From Begonia masoniana (taxonomy: Eukaryota; Streptophyta; Magnoliopsida; Cucurbitales; Begoniaceae), in assembly GCA_022432975.1 (NCBI GenBank), contig CM039505.1, forward strand, positions 19,909,338-19,973,337: a stretch of DNA of 64,000 bases. Direction: 5' to 3'. Positions 47,452 to 58,082 of the stretch are shown here, one piece after another. Made by a program: the position numbers and the translations under genes. How positions within the stretch are numbered: the first letter of the stretch is position 1; each line of letters begins with the position of its first letter. The notes beneath the pieces were generated by a model, which had not been told where the DNA came from, ran no database searches, and saw only the letters and a list, made by a program, of their open reading frames with translations.

Positions 47452-47839
47452 GTGAAAAAGCCTCAAAAGGTGTGTTCTCTGAGCATGTTGAGGACTAGGC
47501 TGGTTGGGGGAGCTCTTCAATGCCACGGTTTGGTGTTCTGATGAGGCGGTTTAACTATTGTCTATTTATGAAGTTTCAGTGGTTAAGTGTCTTGTGGAAG
47601 TATGCAGAGAGTTTTAATAACATTAATAGTTCTGATGTTTTTAACAACTTTATGGTTTTTCTTGTTCTGAGCATGAAAAACATGATTTGGTTTAGAGGTA
47701 GTTGCTTTGCTGGATATTTTTAGAAAGTTGTGGACTTATGTTGTTTTGAACGATTTTTAGTAAAATACTCAAGCTCTTTTGGTAGTCGGAGTTTTCTTTG
47801 TTTAGAGTGAAAATGGTTGTTATGCTGTTATGTTGAGTG

Positions 47840-48370
47840 TTTTGTCTATCGGTGGATATAGTCCACCGGTGGATGTTGAGTGTTTTGTCTATCGGTGGAT
47901 GTAGTCCACCGGTGGATGTTGAGTGTTTGTCTATCGGTGGATGTGAGCGTAGGAGTGAGTATTAGATTTTTGTCATTTTGTAACCGGTGGATGTGAGCGT
48001 AGGAGTGAGTATTAGATTTTTGTCGTTTTGTGATCGGTGGATGTGAGCGTAGGAGTGAGTATTAGATTTTTGTCGTTTTGTGACTGGTGGATGTGAGCGT
48101 AGGAGTGGGTAGTAGATTTTTGTCGTTTTGTGATCGGTGGATGCTGAGGGTTACTGTCGTTCGAAGGATTTGATCGGTGGACGTGAGCGGTGGCTGTGGG
48201 TAGTCGACATGTCGTGCGACTGACACTGTTTAGCGGTGGATGCCTTCTATTGCTGCCTCTACCGCTGAGACTATTTTATTTCTGCTTCTGCCGCTGACAC
48301 TGTTTAGCGGTGGATGCCTTTTTGTTTCTATTTCTATCGCTGGAACTGTTCAGCGGTGGACGTGTTCTAT
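47840..48370. repeat. ATCGGTGGATG array in LTR A1
   Basis: Two unit types follow each other: about 40-bp units with TGTTGAGTGTTTTGTCTATC, and about 50-bp units with GATCGGTGGATGTGAGCGTA and TTTTTGTCGTTTTGTGA. More diverged units with GCGGTGGA follow. Confidence 0.9.
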
Positions 48371-48584
48371 TTTGTTTTGTTTTCTTTCAACCAATTGTCT
48401 TTAACATTTTAATTAAATTAATAAATGTTGTTTTATACAAATGAATTTCTGCTGCAAGTTTTAACGTTTATAAAGGTCAAACTTTGACGGTTGAGCGTAA
48501 AGTTGAAATTTTCTCAGAATGTCATAGTATGGTTCAGTATTATGAGTAGCGAACCGGGTTTATATAATTCGGGGCGTTACAGTA

Positions 48585-48595
48585 TGGTATCAGAG
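48585..48595 (+). other. Primer-binding site of element A
   Basis: TGGTATCAGAG, three bases after the LTR, matches the initiator Met tRNA type. Confidence 0.85.
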
Positions 48596-48736
48596 ACATT
48601 CAGTTAAACCGTTCAAAAGATTACTCATCAGTGCCAATCGTTGCATGGAAGTACTTCAACAACTGTAACTGTTTATGTTAACATTAGCTATTAGATATTT
48701 ATGAGAGCAATTAACCTTGTCTAGGAATATAGCAAA

Positions 48737-49500
48737 ATGGCTAGACAACCAGGAAGACCAAGGGTACCGAGAGAGATGTCGAATTTGAGAAGTGAAGAGG
48801 ACCCTAGTGTAATTAGGCAGCTGACAGACTTGGTGCGCCAACAGACAGATTTAGTTCGTCAACAATCCGATCAGTTGGGAGTATTGCTGAACCGAGAAGT
48901 ACAAAGAAGTGCCAACTCGAGTTCCAGCAGTGAGTATTTAGGAGACTGATTTCGGAGGCTACAGCCGCCCACATTTGATGAAAAGTCGTCCAATCCGATT
49001 ATTGTTGAGGAATGACTTAGGAAAATCGAGAGCATGTTCAGATGTGCCAACGTCGGGGAATGAGACAAAGTCACTCTGGCAACGTTCCATTTGGCTGGGG
49101 ATGCTCAACTTTGGTGGGAAACCATTGAGACCACCACTGATGTTCTGGCTATGTCATGGTCACAGTTTAAGGAGATTTTTTATGAGAAATAGTTTAAGAA
49201 GGTAGAGTTTCCTGAACTTGAAGCAGACAGGGTCTGTGGCAGAGTACAGTAGCCAATTCGAGTCCCTGTCCAGGTTTGCTGGACATTTTGTTCACAAGAA
49301 TGAGGATAAGGTGTTTCAGTTTGTATATGGACTGAAGCCCAAAATCTACAGAGGAGTCAAATTTTGTGGTATTAAAGGTTTGTCCTTCAATGAAGTGGTG
49401 TCCACGGCGTTGGAGGTGGAAGAAGCGGAGATGAAGTGTGCTGGGCCAAAGGAAGCCCCACGAAAGTTTATCCAGCCACACTGGCAGAGAGGAATGAAGA
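48737..49500 (+). pseudogene. Gag of element A, first part, interrupted by element B
   Basis: From the ATG at 48,737 the protein has a Gln/Arg-rich start with VRQQTDLVRQQ, then a retrotransposon Gag domain (FRRLQPPTF, LAGDAQLWWETIE, MSWSQFKEIFYEK). After a frameshift near 49,200 it continues with VAEYSSQFESLSRFAG and KVFQFVYGLKPKIYRGV. In-frame stops occur at four places where a CGA, TGG or CAG codon would be expected. The frame resumes at 60,069 beyond element B. Confidence 0.85.
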
Positions 49501-49663
49501 TGTAACACCCGACAATTTCGGCCAGGTGATTTTCTTAACCATTTTAATTGTCACCCTTTTATTGACCTTTATGATTTTAAAATTAATGTCAAGACTTATT
49601 TATTACAAGTTGAGTGAAACTAGGTTGGGTGGCAAGTTTGTAATTAAGGTGGATTTTAATTGG

Positions 49664-49671
49664 TATAAATA
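49664..49671 (+). promoter_or_regulatory. TATA box of LTR B (5' copy)
   Basis: TATAAATA followed about 30 bp later by a plausible start region; the same box is at 56,777-56,784 in the 3' LTR. Confidence 0.7.
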
Positions 49672-50193
49672 GGTTATGGGAATTCTTAAACCTCATTACA
49701 ACCTCGTTGTAGCCAACATTTCCTCTCTCGACAATTCTCTTCCTTCCAGAGCTCCCTCTCTGCCAGCTATTCCTTCGCCGGCGACCAGTTCTTCAGCCTC
49801 CACTTCGACAATCCACGCTCTAGGTAAGACTTAGACAATGTAGTTACTGGGTAGTTACTTAGAGCTCTGTCTTCAGCTAGAACTTGAGGTTTCGGATTCT
49901 TCACTAACAGAGTAATGGTAGTGACAATCATGATCTGTGTTTAGTAATGACATTTCTGATTCGATTCTGCACATTAAGATAACAGACCGTGTTTAGTTGT
50001 TAGACTTAATTCGGTTATTTAGGTTCTGGAAGTTTAATCTGTACACACTAGGCGCTCGACTAGGAAGATTTAGAAATATTTATGTTAGATACTATGATGA
50101 CTTTTAGTTAGAATTTTGATTTAACACTGTAATGTGAAATGTTTCTAGGTGAAGAAGTTTGAAGAGAAGTGCTCAAGTTGCTAAGGAAACTAT

Positions 50194-50753
50194 GTAAGTG
50201 AGTGAGTAAGACTTCCGGCCATTAGGGCCCTACATCACAAGGGTACTAAGTAGAAGTTGTTTATGATGTTAAAAGTACCTGTGCTAACGTCTGGTTGTCT
50301 TCAGTACTCGAGTTGATGTTATGATCCTTTGATGAATGAATGGTTTGTTCAGTAGTCTGATGAACTAAGATTACTCATGCTCATGCATCATGAATATTTC
50401 TCAAGTATATGAAAATGTTTTAAGTGCATGATTCCTCCCATGAACAAGATATGAACATGAAACTTATGCAACCATGATTAAGAGAGGGTTGAGGGCGGTT
50501 TGACGTATGTCACTGTCTAAAAGAAGGACCATGAATACGACCCACAAGGAACTATGTACACTCTCACTGTCAACCCTCTTTTCGGCACAAATCCTCCCTT
50601 AATCCATATGATGAAAACGACGAACATGAACAAGAACAAGAACACGAAAAGATCATGAACATGTGTTTCCTTTAATTTGTGTATTCATGCATACATGTTA
50701 GCATTGCACTCCTTTCTAAGCATTAGGCTTATAGTTTAAACCTTATAATGTAG
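50194..50753 (+). promoter_or_regulatory. Intron-like structured module in 5' LTR of B
   Basis: GTAAGT follows CTAT here, whereas the 3' LTR keeps CCAG|GTAAGT. CCTACATCACAAGG (50,229-50,242) pairs with CCTTATAATGTAGG (50,741-50,754). Hairpin TAAGC/GCTTA is at 50,717-50,731. The acceptor would be AATGTAG|GTGAAG. Confidence 0.5.
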
Positions 50754-51104
50754 GTGAAGAACTACCAGGTAAGGATTTCAAGTCTAATGAGGATATTTAA
50801 GGCTGGTTGCTAGAAGGAGTTCAGGTTGTCAGTGAGTGGCTGAAGGCGATTCTAACTCCTGGTTACTACTTTTATCATATTAGTAAGGTTATGAATACTG
50901 AGGTCTATGTAGGATGCTTTCTTAAAACAATGGATACTGGATCCTGACTGACTAACTTCTGAGTTTGAGAATGATCGTGAAATGATAGAATGATCTGTTT
51001 TGTTAGAGTTTCTCGCTACACGTATTCTAGATGAGATTATGGTCCAACTGTGTGTTAGTTTATTCAGTCATGTTAAAGTTTGTGAAAGTCTGAAAGTTTC
51101 CTGT

Positions 51105-51290
51105 CTATCGGATGATGTCTTCCATCGGATAATGTCTTCCATCAGATGATGTCTTCTATCGAGTGATGTCTTCCATCGGATGATGTCTTCTGTCGGATAA
51201 TGTCTTCCATCGGATGATGTCTTATATCGGATGATGTCTTCCATCGGATGATGTCTTCTATCGGATGATGTCTTCTTTCGGAAGGAGTAT
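51105..51290. repeat. 17-bp tandem array, short allele (5' LTR), about 11 units
   Basis: Units of ATCGGATGATGTCTTCC with several variants (ATAATG, CATCAG, CGAGTG). This is the homologue of the long array at 58,083-59,671. Confidence 0.95.
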
Positions 51291-51380
51291 AATGAGTCAC
51301 ATGATGTGCATGTGTCAATCGGTAGATGTAGGTTTTTCCATTATCGGCAGGAGTATGTATTAAGTCTTGTCGTATTGTGA

Positions 51381-51793
51381 TCGGATGAGGTTTAATGAAT
51401 CACGTGGGATGCATGTGTCAGTCGGTAGATGTAGGTTTTTCCATTATCGGCAGGAGTATGTATTAAGTCTTGTCGTTTTGTGATCCGATGAGGTTTAATG
51501 AATCACGTGAGATGCATGTGTCAATCGGTAGATGTAGGTTTTTCCATTATCAGCAGGAGTATGTATTAAGTCTTATCGTTTTGTGATCGGATGAGGTTTA
51601 ATGAATCACGTGGGATGCATGTGTCAATCGGTAGATGTAGGTTTTTCCATTATCGGCAAGAGTATGTATTAAGTTTTGTCGTTTTGTGATCGGATGAGGT
51701 TTAATGAATCACGTGGAATGCATGTGTCAATCGGCAGAAGCGTGCACCGTGCTTTGTCGTTTTGCGATCGGTAGATGTCCTTGAGTTTCCAAT
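51381..51793. repeat. 103-bp tandem repeat in 5' LTR of B, about four units
   Basis: Units start TCGGATGAGGTTTAATGAAT at 51,381, 51,484, 51,587 and 51,690. The 3' LTR has only about one and a half equivalents at 59,660-59,830. Confidence 0.9.
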
Positions 51794-51991
51794 TCCCTTC
51801 GGCCAAGTGTCTTAACGTTTTGTCTAATTATAAACGTTGTCTACTTATTGAGTTTTCTGCTGTAAAATCGAGGAGTAAAGATAGAATTATCATCACTGAG
51901 AGAAAATTTAAAATTTTTCGTAATTTCTCTTAGTTCAGTTCAATGTTTTGGGTAGCAAAACCGGGTCTGGAAGACTCGGGGCGTTACAATT

Positions 51992-52003
51992 ATGGTATCA
52001 AAG
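51992..52003 (+). other. Primer-binding site of element B
   Basis: TGGTATCAAAGC, one base off the usual initiator Met site, three bases after the LTR. Confidence 0.85.
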
Positions 52004-52150
52004 CGAAACCGGGTTCTAAAATCGATTCTGTAGACTGCCTTCCAGCACTGACTGCCACCTGAGTACACTCCAGCAACTGTAAGTATTTACGACTTTAGTA
52101 ATGTCATTAAGTTAAGATGTGTCTATGACTATTTGTTTAGGAATCCCGAA

Positions 52151-55100
52151 ATGGTAAGAGGTCAACAGAGAGAAGACAATGTTGATAGCAACACTATCGC
52201 CCAACTAACAGAGTTAGTTATCCACCAATCCCGCCAGATTGAACAGCTTGTGACCACTAGAGATGAACAAGGAAACTCTAGTACAAATGCAGCCCAAGAC
52301 CATGGTGGTGAGCGTTTTCACCGACTCCGACCCCCGACATTTAATGGTCGAGTTTCAGATCCTGTCTATGCTGAGGAATGGATTCGGAAGGTAGAGGACA
52401 TGTTTAAGTATGCAAAAGTTGATGAAGCGGATAAGATGACATGTGCTGTTTTTCATCTTGAGCTGGATGCGAGGCATTGGTGGGACTCAATCCAGAGCAC
52501 CGTCAATGTAAGAGCTATGACCTGGGAAATATTTAAGACTGCCTTCTTTGACAAGTACTTTAGCCGAGCTGTTCGACCCAGCAAGAAAATGGAATTCATG
52601 CAGTTACGTCAAACCGGTTTTGTGGCCGACTACATCTGTAAGTTTGAGGCCTTGTCCAGGTTTGCACCTCGTTTGGTGGATGATGAGGAAGATAAGATCC
52701 ACCAGTTTGTCCATGGATTGAAGCCGAGCCTCTTCAAAGGAGTGAAGACTGCAGGGATTCATAGCATACCGTATTCCGAAGTCGCTGCTAAGGCTTTGGA
52801 ATTGGAAGAGGTTGAGATAGCATTACAAGAACAACGTGAGCAGTCAAAGAAGTTTACCAAAGAGGCTCAATCACCACCACAACAGAACAAAGGTTGGCAG
52901 CCACAACAGAACAGGGGACCATAACAACAACAGAGAGGTATAAAGAGACCTTTCAACCAGAATGATGACCTTGGAAAGGGAAAACGACCTCAAGCTCCCC
53001 TATGCCCCACCTGTCAGAAGAACCACCCTGGCAAGTGCAAGTTGCATTCTGGCCGATGCTATAGATGTGATAAGGTTGGACACGTTGTCAAAGATTGCCC
53101 CGTGCCGCCGGATCCTAACCGAGCAAGAGTGCCGCTTAGAGTCTACGCTTTAATGGAAGACGAGTATGCAGTGCAGCATACGGTCATAACAGGTACAATT
53201 ATGATCTGTGGTATTTCTGCTTATACACTTATAGATACGAGAGCCACTCACTCGTTTGTATCAACCCTGTTTGTATATAAGCATAAATTAGAACTCTTGC
53301 CAGCCAAGATGTCATTTAGTGTCATGTTATCATCGGGGAAGTCTTTACATTTCGAACGGATAATAAAAGGTGATGTTGTGTCATTAGGAAATAAGAAGTT
53401 ATACGTGGAACTGATCGTAATTGACATGAAGGGATATGAAGTTATACTAGGGATGAATTGGTTATTCAGACATTATGCCACGATAAGTTGTAGATCTGGA
53501 TTGGTTGAGTTCCGACGCCCAAACGGAGATCGGTATTCCTTTCAAGCTATTCCAAAAATAAGTAAAATACCGGTTATATCCTCGCTAGAGACTCAACGGT
53601 TACTGAAAGGTGGTTGTGAGAGTTATCTAGCTAGTATAATTGATGTCCGAGTAAAGAGTAAGGTAGAACTTCAGGATATTCCCATAGTCCGAGAGTTCCC
53701 AGATGCATTTTTGGACGACTTGCCTGGGCTACCACCTGATAGGGAAATCGAGTTTGTAATCGATACATATCCCGAGGCTTTACCTGTGTCTAAGAACCCC
53801 TACCGCATGGCACCTGTTGAGTTGAAGGAATTGAAGGTCAAACTACAGGAATTAGTAGACAAGGGATTTATACGCCTCAGTTGTTCTCCCTGGGGTTCAC
53901 CTGTCCTATTCGTTAAGAAGAAAGATGGTTATCTTAGAATGTGCATAGATTACAGAGAGTTAAACAAGTTGACAATCAAGAATAGATATCCCTTGCCCCG
54001 TATCGACGATTTGTTTGACCAACTTCAAGGAGCCAAAGTGTTTTCAAAGATCGACTTACGTTCAGGTTACTACCAACTGAAGGTTAAGGAGGGAAATATA
54101 CCAAAGACAGCCTTCAGAACCCGCTATGGACACTATGAAATTCTTGTGATGTCGTTTGGACTGAGAAATGCACCTGCAGCCTTTATGGACTTGATGAATC
54201 GAGTGTTTCGTGAGTACTTGGATAAGTTTGTGATTGTGTTTATTGATGATATCCTAATATATTCACGAACTAAAGCTGACCATGAAGAACACCTAAGAGT
54301 GGTTTTGGCCACTTTAAATCAGCAGCAGCTCTATGCCAAGTTGTCCAAATGTGAGTTTTGGTTAGATAAGGTCAACTTTTTAGGTCATGTCATCTCTGCT
54401 GAGGGCATATCCGTAAACCCAACCAAGATTCAGGCTATTAAGGACTGGCCACAGCCAAGGAATGCAAGCGAGGTCCGTAGTTTCCTTGGTCTGGCAGGTT
54501 ATTATAGGAAGTTCATTGAGGGATTCTCTATGATAGCTAAGCCTTTAACTAGTTTGACAAAGAAAGACACCAAATACTCTTGGTCTGAAGCTTGTGAAAA
54601 TAGCTTCCAAACACTAAAACTGAAGTTGACTACAGCTCCTCTTTTGACACTCCCAACTGAAGAAGGAAGATTTAGTGTTTATTGTGACGCATCTAAAGTG
54701 GGACTGGGATGTGTTTTGATGCAAGAAGGCAAGGTTGTGGCGTATGCCTCCAGGCAACTGAAGAGTTATGAACAGAATTACCCCACTCACGATTTGGAAT
54801 TAGCTGCAGTTGTTTTTGCATTAAAGATTTGGAGACACTATTTGTATGGTCAGCAGTGTGAAGTGTTTTCTGACCATAAAAGCCTGAAGTACCTTTTTAC
54901 TCAAAAAGAGTTGAACATGAGACAAAGACGTTGGTTAGAGTTTGTTAAGGATTATGACTTTGAAATTAAGTACCACCCGGGTAAGACTAATGCAGTAGCC
55001 GATGCATTAAGCACGATGTCGACGACAATGCAGCCTGCGGTGTCAACCATGTCTATACCTTTGAGGACAGAAGTACAGAAGTTCGAGTTGGAGATAGTTC

Positions 55101-56572
55101 CAGAGTTATCAGCATTGCTTTCGGCATTATCTATTCAACCAACTATCTTGGATAGGATTAAGGAGGCACAACAAAAGGAATCAAAGGAAAATAAGAGCAT
55201 GATGAGTAAGTTGGAGGACGCCTCCTCTGAGTTCAGCCTTTCTAAGGATGGTATTTTGAAATTTAGGAACCGATGGTATATTCCAAGTGATGAGGAATTA
55301 CGTAAGTTGATCTTGGCCGAGGCGCATTCGTCTCCCTTTTCTATACATCCTGGCAGCACCAAGATGTATTGGGACTTGAAGTTACTCTATCGGTGGCCGA
55401 ATTTGAAGAGGGATGTTGCCAAGTATGTGGAATCATGTCTGATATGCCAACAAGTTAAAGCAGAACATCAACGTCCAGGAGGTACCCTTCAACCCTTACC
55501 GATTCCTGAATGGAAGTGGGAAAACATTGCCATGGATTTTTTTGTAGGATTACCTAAGACAACTAAAGGTCATGATAGCATTTGTGTCGTAATTGACAAA
55601 ATGACGAAATCAGCTCACTTTCTACCTGTAAGGACAACGTACATGATGGACCAGCTTGCTAATCTGTATGTTCAGGAAATTATTAGATTGCATGGGATTC
55701 CAATATCCATTGTCTCTGATCGTGATCCCAGGTTCACCTCGAGGTTTTGGCAAAGTCTTCAAGGTACGCTTGGTACAAAGTTATCTTTCAGCACTGCTTT
55801 TCATCCTCAGACAGATGGTCAATCAGAGAGAACAATTCAGACACTTGAGGATATGCTGAGGGCGTGCGTGCTGGATTTTCAGACATCTTGGAATCGATAC
55901 CTGCCCTTAGTGGAATTCTCCTACAACAATAGTTACCAGTCCACTATCGGTATGGCACCTTATGAGGCACTGTATGGTAGGAAATGTAGATCACCCTTAT
56001 ACTGGGATGAGGTTGGCGAAGCAAAACTTCTAGGCCCTGAAATTTTACAGCAGATGTCAGACAAGATTGCCATAGTTAGGAAAAGGATGATGACTGCACA
56101 AAGACGACAAAAGAGTTATGCAGACCAAAGAAGGAGAGATCTTGAGTTTGCTGTCGGAGATGAGGTCTTCTTAAAGGTTTCACTATTTAAGGGAGTTTTA
56201 AGATTTGGCAAGAAGGGAAAGATTAATCCACGATTCATTGGTCCATTCCCTGTCTTGGCAAGGATTGGCAGCACAGCCTACAAGTTGTAGTTACCTCCAT
56301 CATTGGAAAAGGTCCATAATGTCTTTCATGTATCCATGCTAAGGAAATGCATATGTGATCCGTCACAGGTTGTTAAGCCAACGGAAAATGAGTTTGAGCC
56401 GACATTAACGTATGAAGAGAAACCTGTACGAATTTTGGAATCTGCAGTTAAGACTCTACAGAATAAAGAAATTTCTCTTGTAAAAGTTTTATGGACGAAT
56501 CATGGCATTGAAGAAGCCACTTGGGAGCGACAGCATGACATGTTGAACAAATATCCAGAGCTATTAGTTTGA
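52151..56572 (+). pseudogene. Gag-pol polyprotein of chromovirus B, two premature stops
   Basis: One frame of about 1,473 codons is broken only by TAA at 52,922-52,924 and TAG at 56,288-56,290. Gag (residues about 1-260) has FHRLRPPTFNG and ELDARHWWDSI. The zinc knuckle CYRCDKVGH lies near residue 304. The protease reads [10 protein letters not shown]: the aspartate (about 362) is kept but the usual glycine after Ser/Thr is arginine, so cleavage is doubtful. RT has FIDD at about 697-700. RNase H has CDASKVGLG and SDHKSLKY. Integrase has an HHCC region and D1129, D1190, E1226 with the D35E spacing. A chromodomain-like tail (ILESAVKTLQNK, then VLWTNHGIEEATWE) occupies about 1,418-1,472; in chromoviruses it guides integration to heterochromatin. 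Both stops fit C-to-T changes. Confidence 0.93.
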
Positions 56573-56600
56573 TCAATTTTCGAGGACGAAAATTTTGTTT

Positions 56601-56613
56601 AAGGAGGGGTGGA
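56601..56613 (+). other. Polypurine tract of element B
   Basis: AAGGAGGGGTGGA abuts the 3' LTR, the expected plus-strand primer position. Confidence 0.8.
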
Positions 56614-57306
56614 TGTAACACCCGACAATTTCGGCCAGATAATTTTCTTAACCATTTTAATTGTTACCTTTTTATTGACCTTTATGATTTTAAAATTAAT
56701 GCCAAGACTTATTTATTACAAGTTGAGTGAAACTAGGTTGGGTGGCAAGTTTGTAATTAAGGTGAATTTTAATTGGTATAAATAGGTTATGGGAATTCTT
56801 AAACTTCATTAAAACCTCGCTGTAGCCGACATTTCCTCTCTCGGCGATTCCCTTCCTTCCAGAGCTCCCTCTCTGCCAGCTATTCCTTTGCCGGCGACCA
56901 GTTCTTCAGCCTCCACTTCGACAATCCACGCTCTAGGTAAAACTTAGACAATGTAGTTACTGGGTAGTTACTTAGAGCTCTGTCTTCAGCTAGAACTTGA
57001 GGTTTCAGATTCTTCACTAACAGAGTAATGGTAGTGACAATCATGATCTGTGTTTAGTAATGGCATTTTTGATTCGATTCTGCATATTAAGATAATAGAC
57101 CGTGTTTAGTTGTTAGACTTAATCCGGTTATTTAGGTTCTGGAAGTTTAATCTGTACACACTAGGCGCTCGACTAGGAAGATTTAGAAATATTTATGTTA
57201 GATACTAGGATGACTTTTAGTTAGGATTTTGATTTAACACTGTAATGTGAAATGTTTCTAGGTGAAGAAGTTTGAAGAGAAGTGCTCAAGTTGCTAAGGA
57301 AACCAG

Positions 57307-57841
57307 GTAAGTGAGTGAGTAAGACTTCCGGCCATTAGGGCCCTACATCACAAGGGTACTAAGTAAAAGTTGTTTATGATGTTAAAAGTACCTGTGCTAA
57401 CGTCTGGTTGTCTTCAGTACTCGAGTTGATGTTATGATCCTAGTCTGATGAACTAAGATTACTCATGCTCATGCATCATGAATATTTCTCAAGTATATGA
57501 AAATGTTTTAAGTGCATGATTCCTCACATGAACAAGATATGAACATGAAACTTATGCAACAAGGATTAAGAGAGGGTTGAGGGCGGTTTGGCGTATGTCA
57601 CTGTCCAAAAGAAGGACCATGAATACGACCCGCAATGGACTATGTACACTCTCACTGTCAACTCCCTTTTCGGCACAAATCCTCCCTTAATCCATATGAT
57701 GAAAATGACGAAAATGAACAAGAACAAGAACATGAAAAGATCATGAACATGTGTTTCCTTTAATTTGTGCATTCATGCATACATGTTAGCATTGCACTCC
57801 TTACTAAGCGTTAGGCTTATAGTTTAAACCTTATGATATAA
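57307..57841 (+). promoter_or_regulatory. Intron-like structured module in 3' LTR of B
   Basis: The donor is intact (CCAG|GTAAGT), CCTACATCACAAGG is at 57,342-57,355, and the hairpin reads TAAGC/GCTTA. The acceptor equivalent reads GATATAAGTG, so its AG is lost, unlike the 5' LTR. Confidence 0.45.
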
Positions 57842-58082
57842 GTGAAGAACTACCAAGTGAGGATTTCAAGTCTAATGAGGATGTTTAAGGCTGGTTGCTG
57901 GAAGGAGTTCTGGTTGTCAGTGAGTGGCTGAAGGCGATTCCAACTCATGGTTACTACTTTTATCATAGTAGTAAGGTTATGAATACTGAGATCTATGTAG
58001 GATGCTTTCTTAAAACAATGGATACTGGAACCTGACTGACTAACTTCTGAGTTTGAGAATGATCGTGAAATGATAGAATGAT

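Larger units (their letters stand above)
46428..48581 (+). repeat. 5' LTR of Ty3 element A, 2,154 bp
   Basis: It begins TGTAACACCCGA and ends TCGGGGCGTTACA, immediately before the primer-binding site at 48,585. A TATTTAAGG box lies near 46,577. It contains the intron-like module (46,970-47,451) and a repeat array (47,840-48,370). Confidence 0.92.
49501..51988 (+). repeat. 5' LTR of element B, 2,488 bp
   Basis: It starts TGTAACACCCGACAATTTCG and ends ACTCGGGGCGTTACA. A TATAAATA box is at 49,664-49,671. It holds the intron-like module, about 11 units of the 17-bp repeat (51,105-51,290), and about four units of a 103-bp repeat (51,381-51,793). Confidence 0.95.

Noticed and set aside
53042..56290. 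Endogenous pararetrovirus as source of the long pol ORF
   Set aside because: Integrase, LTRs, a primer-binding site and a chromodomain-like tail are present, which pararetroviruses lack; it is a Ty3/gypsy chromovirus.
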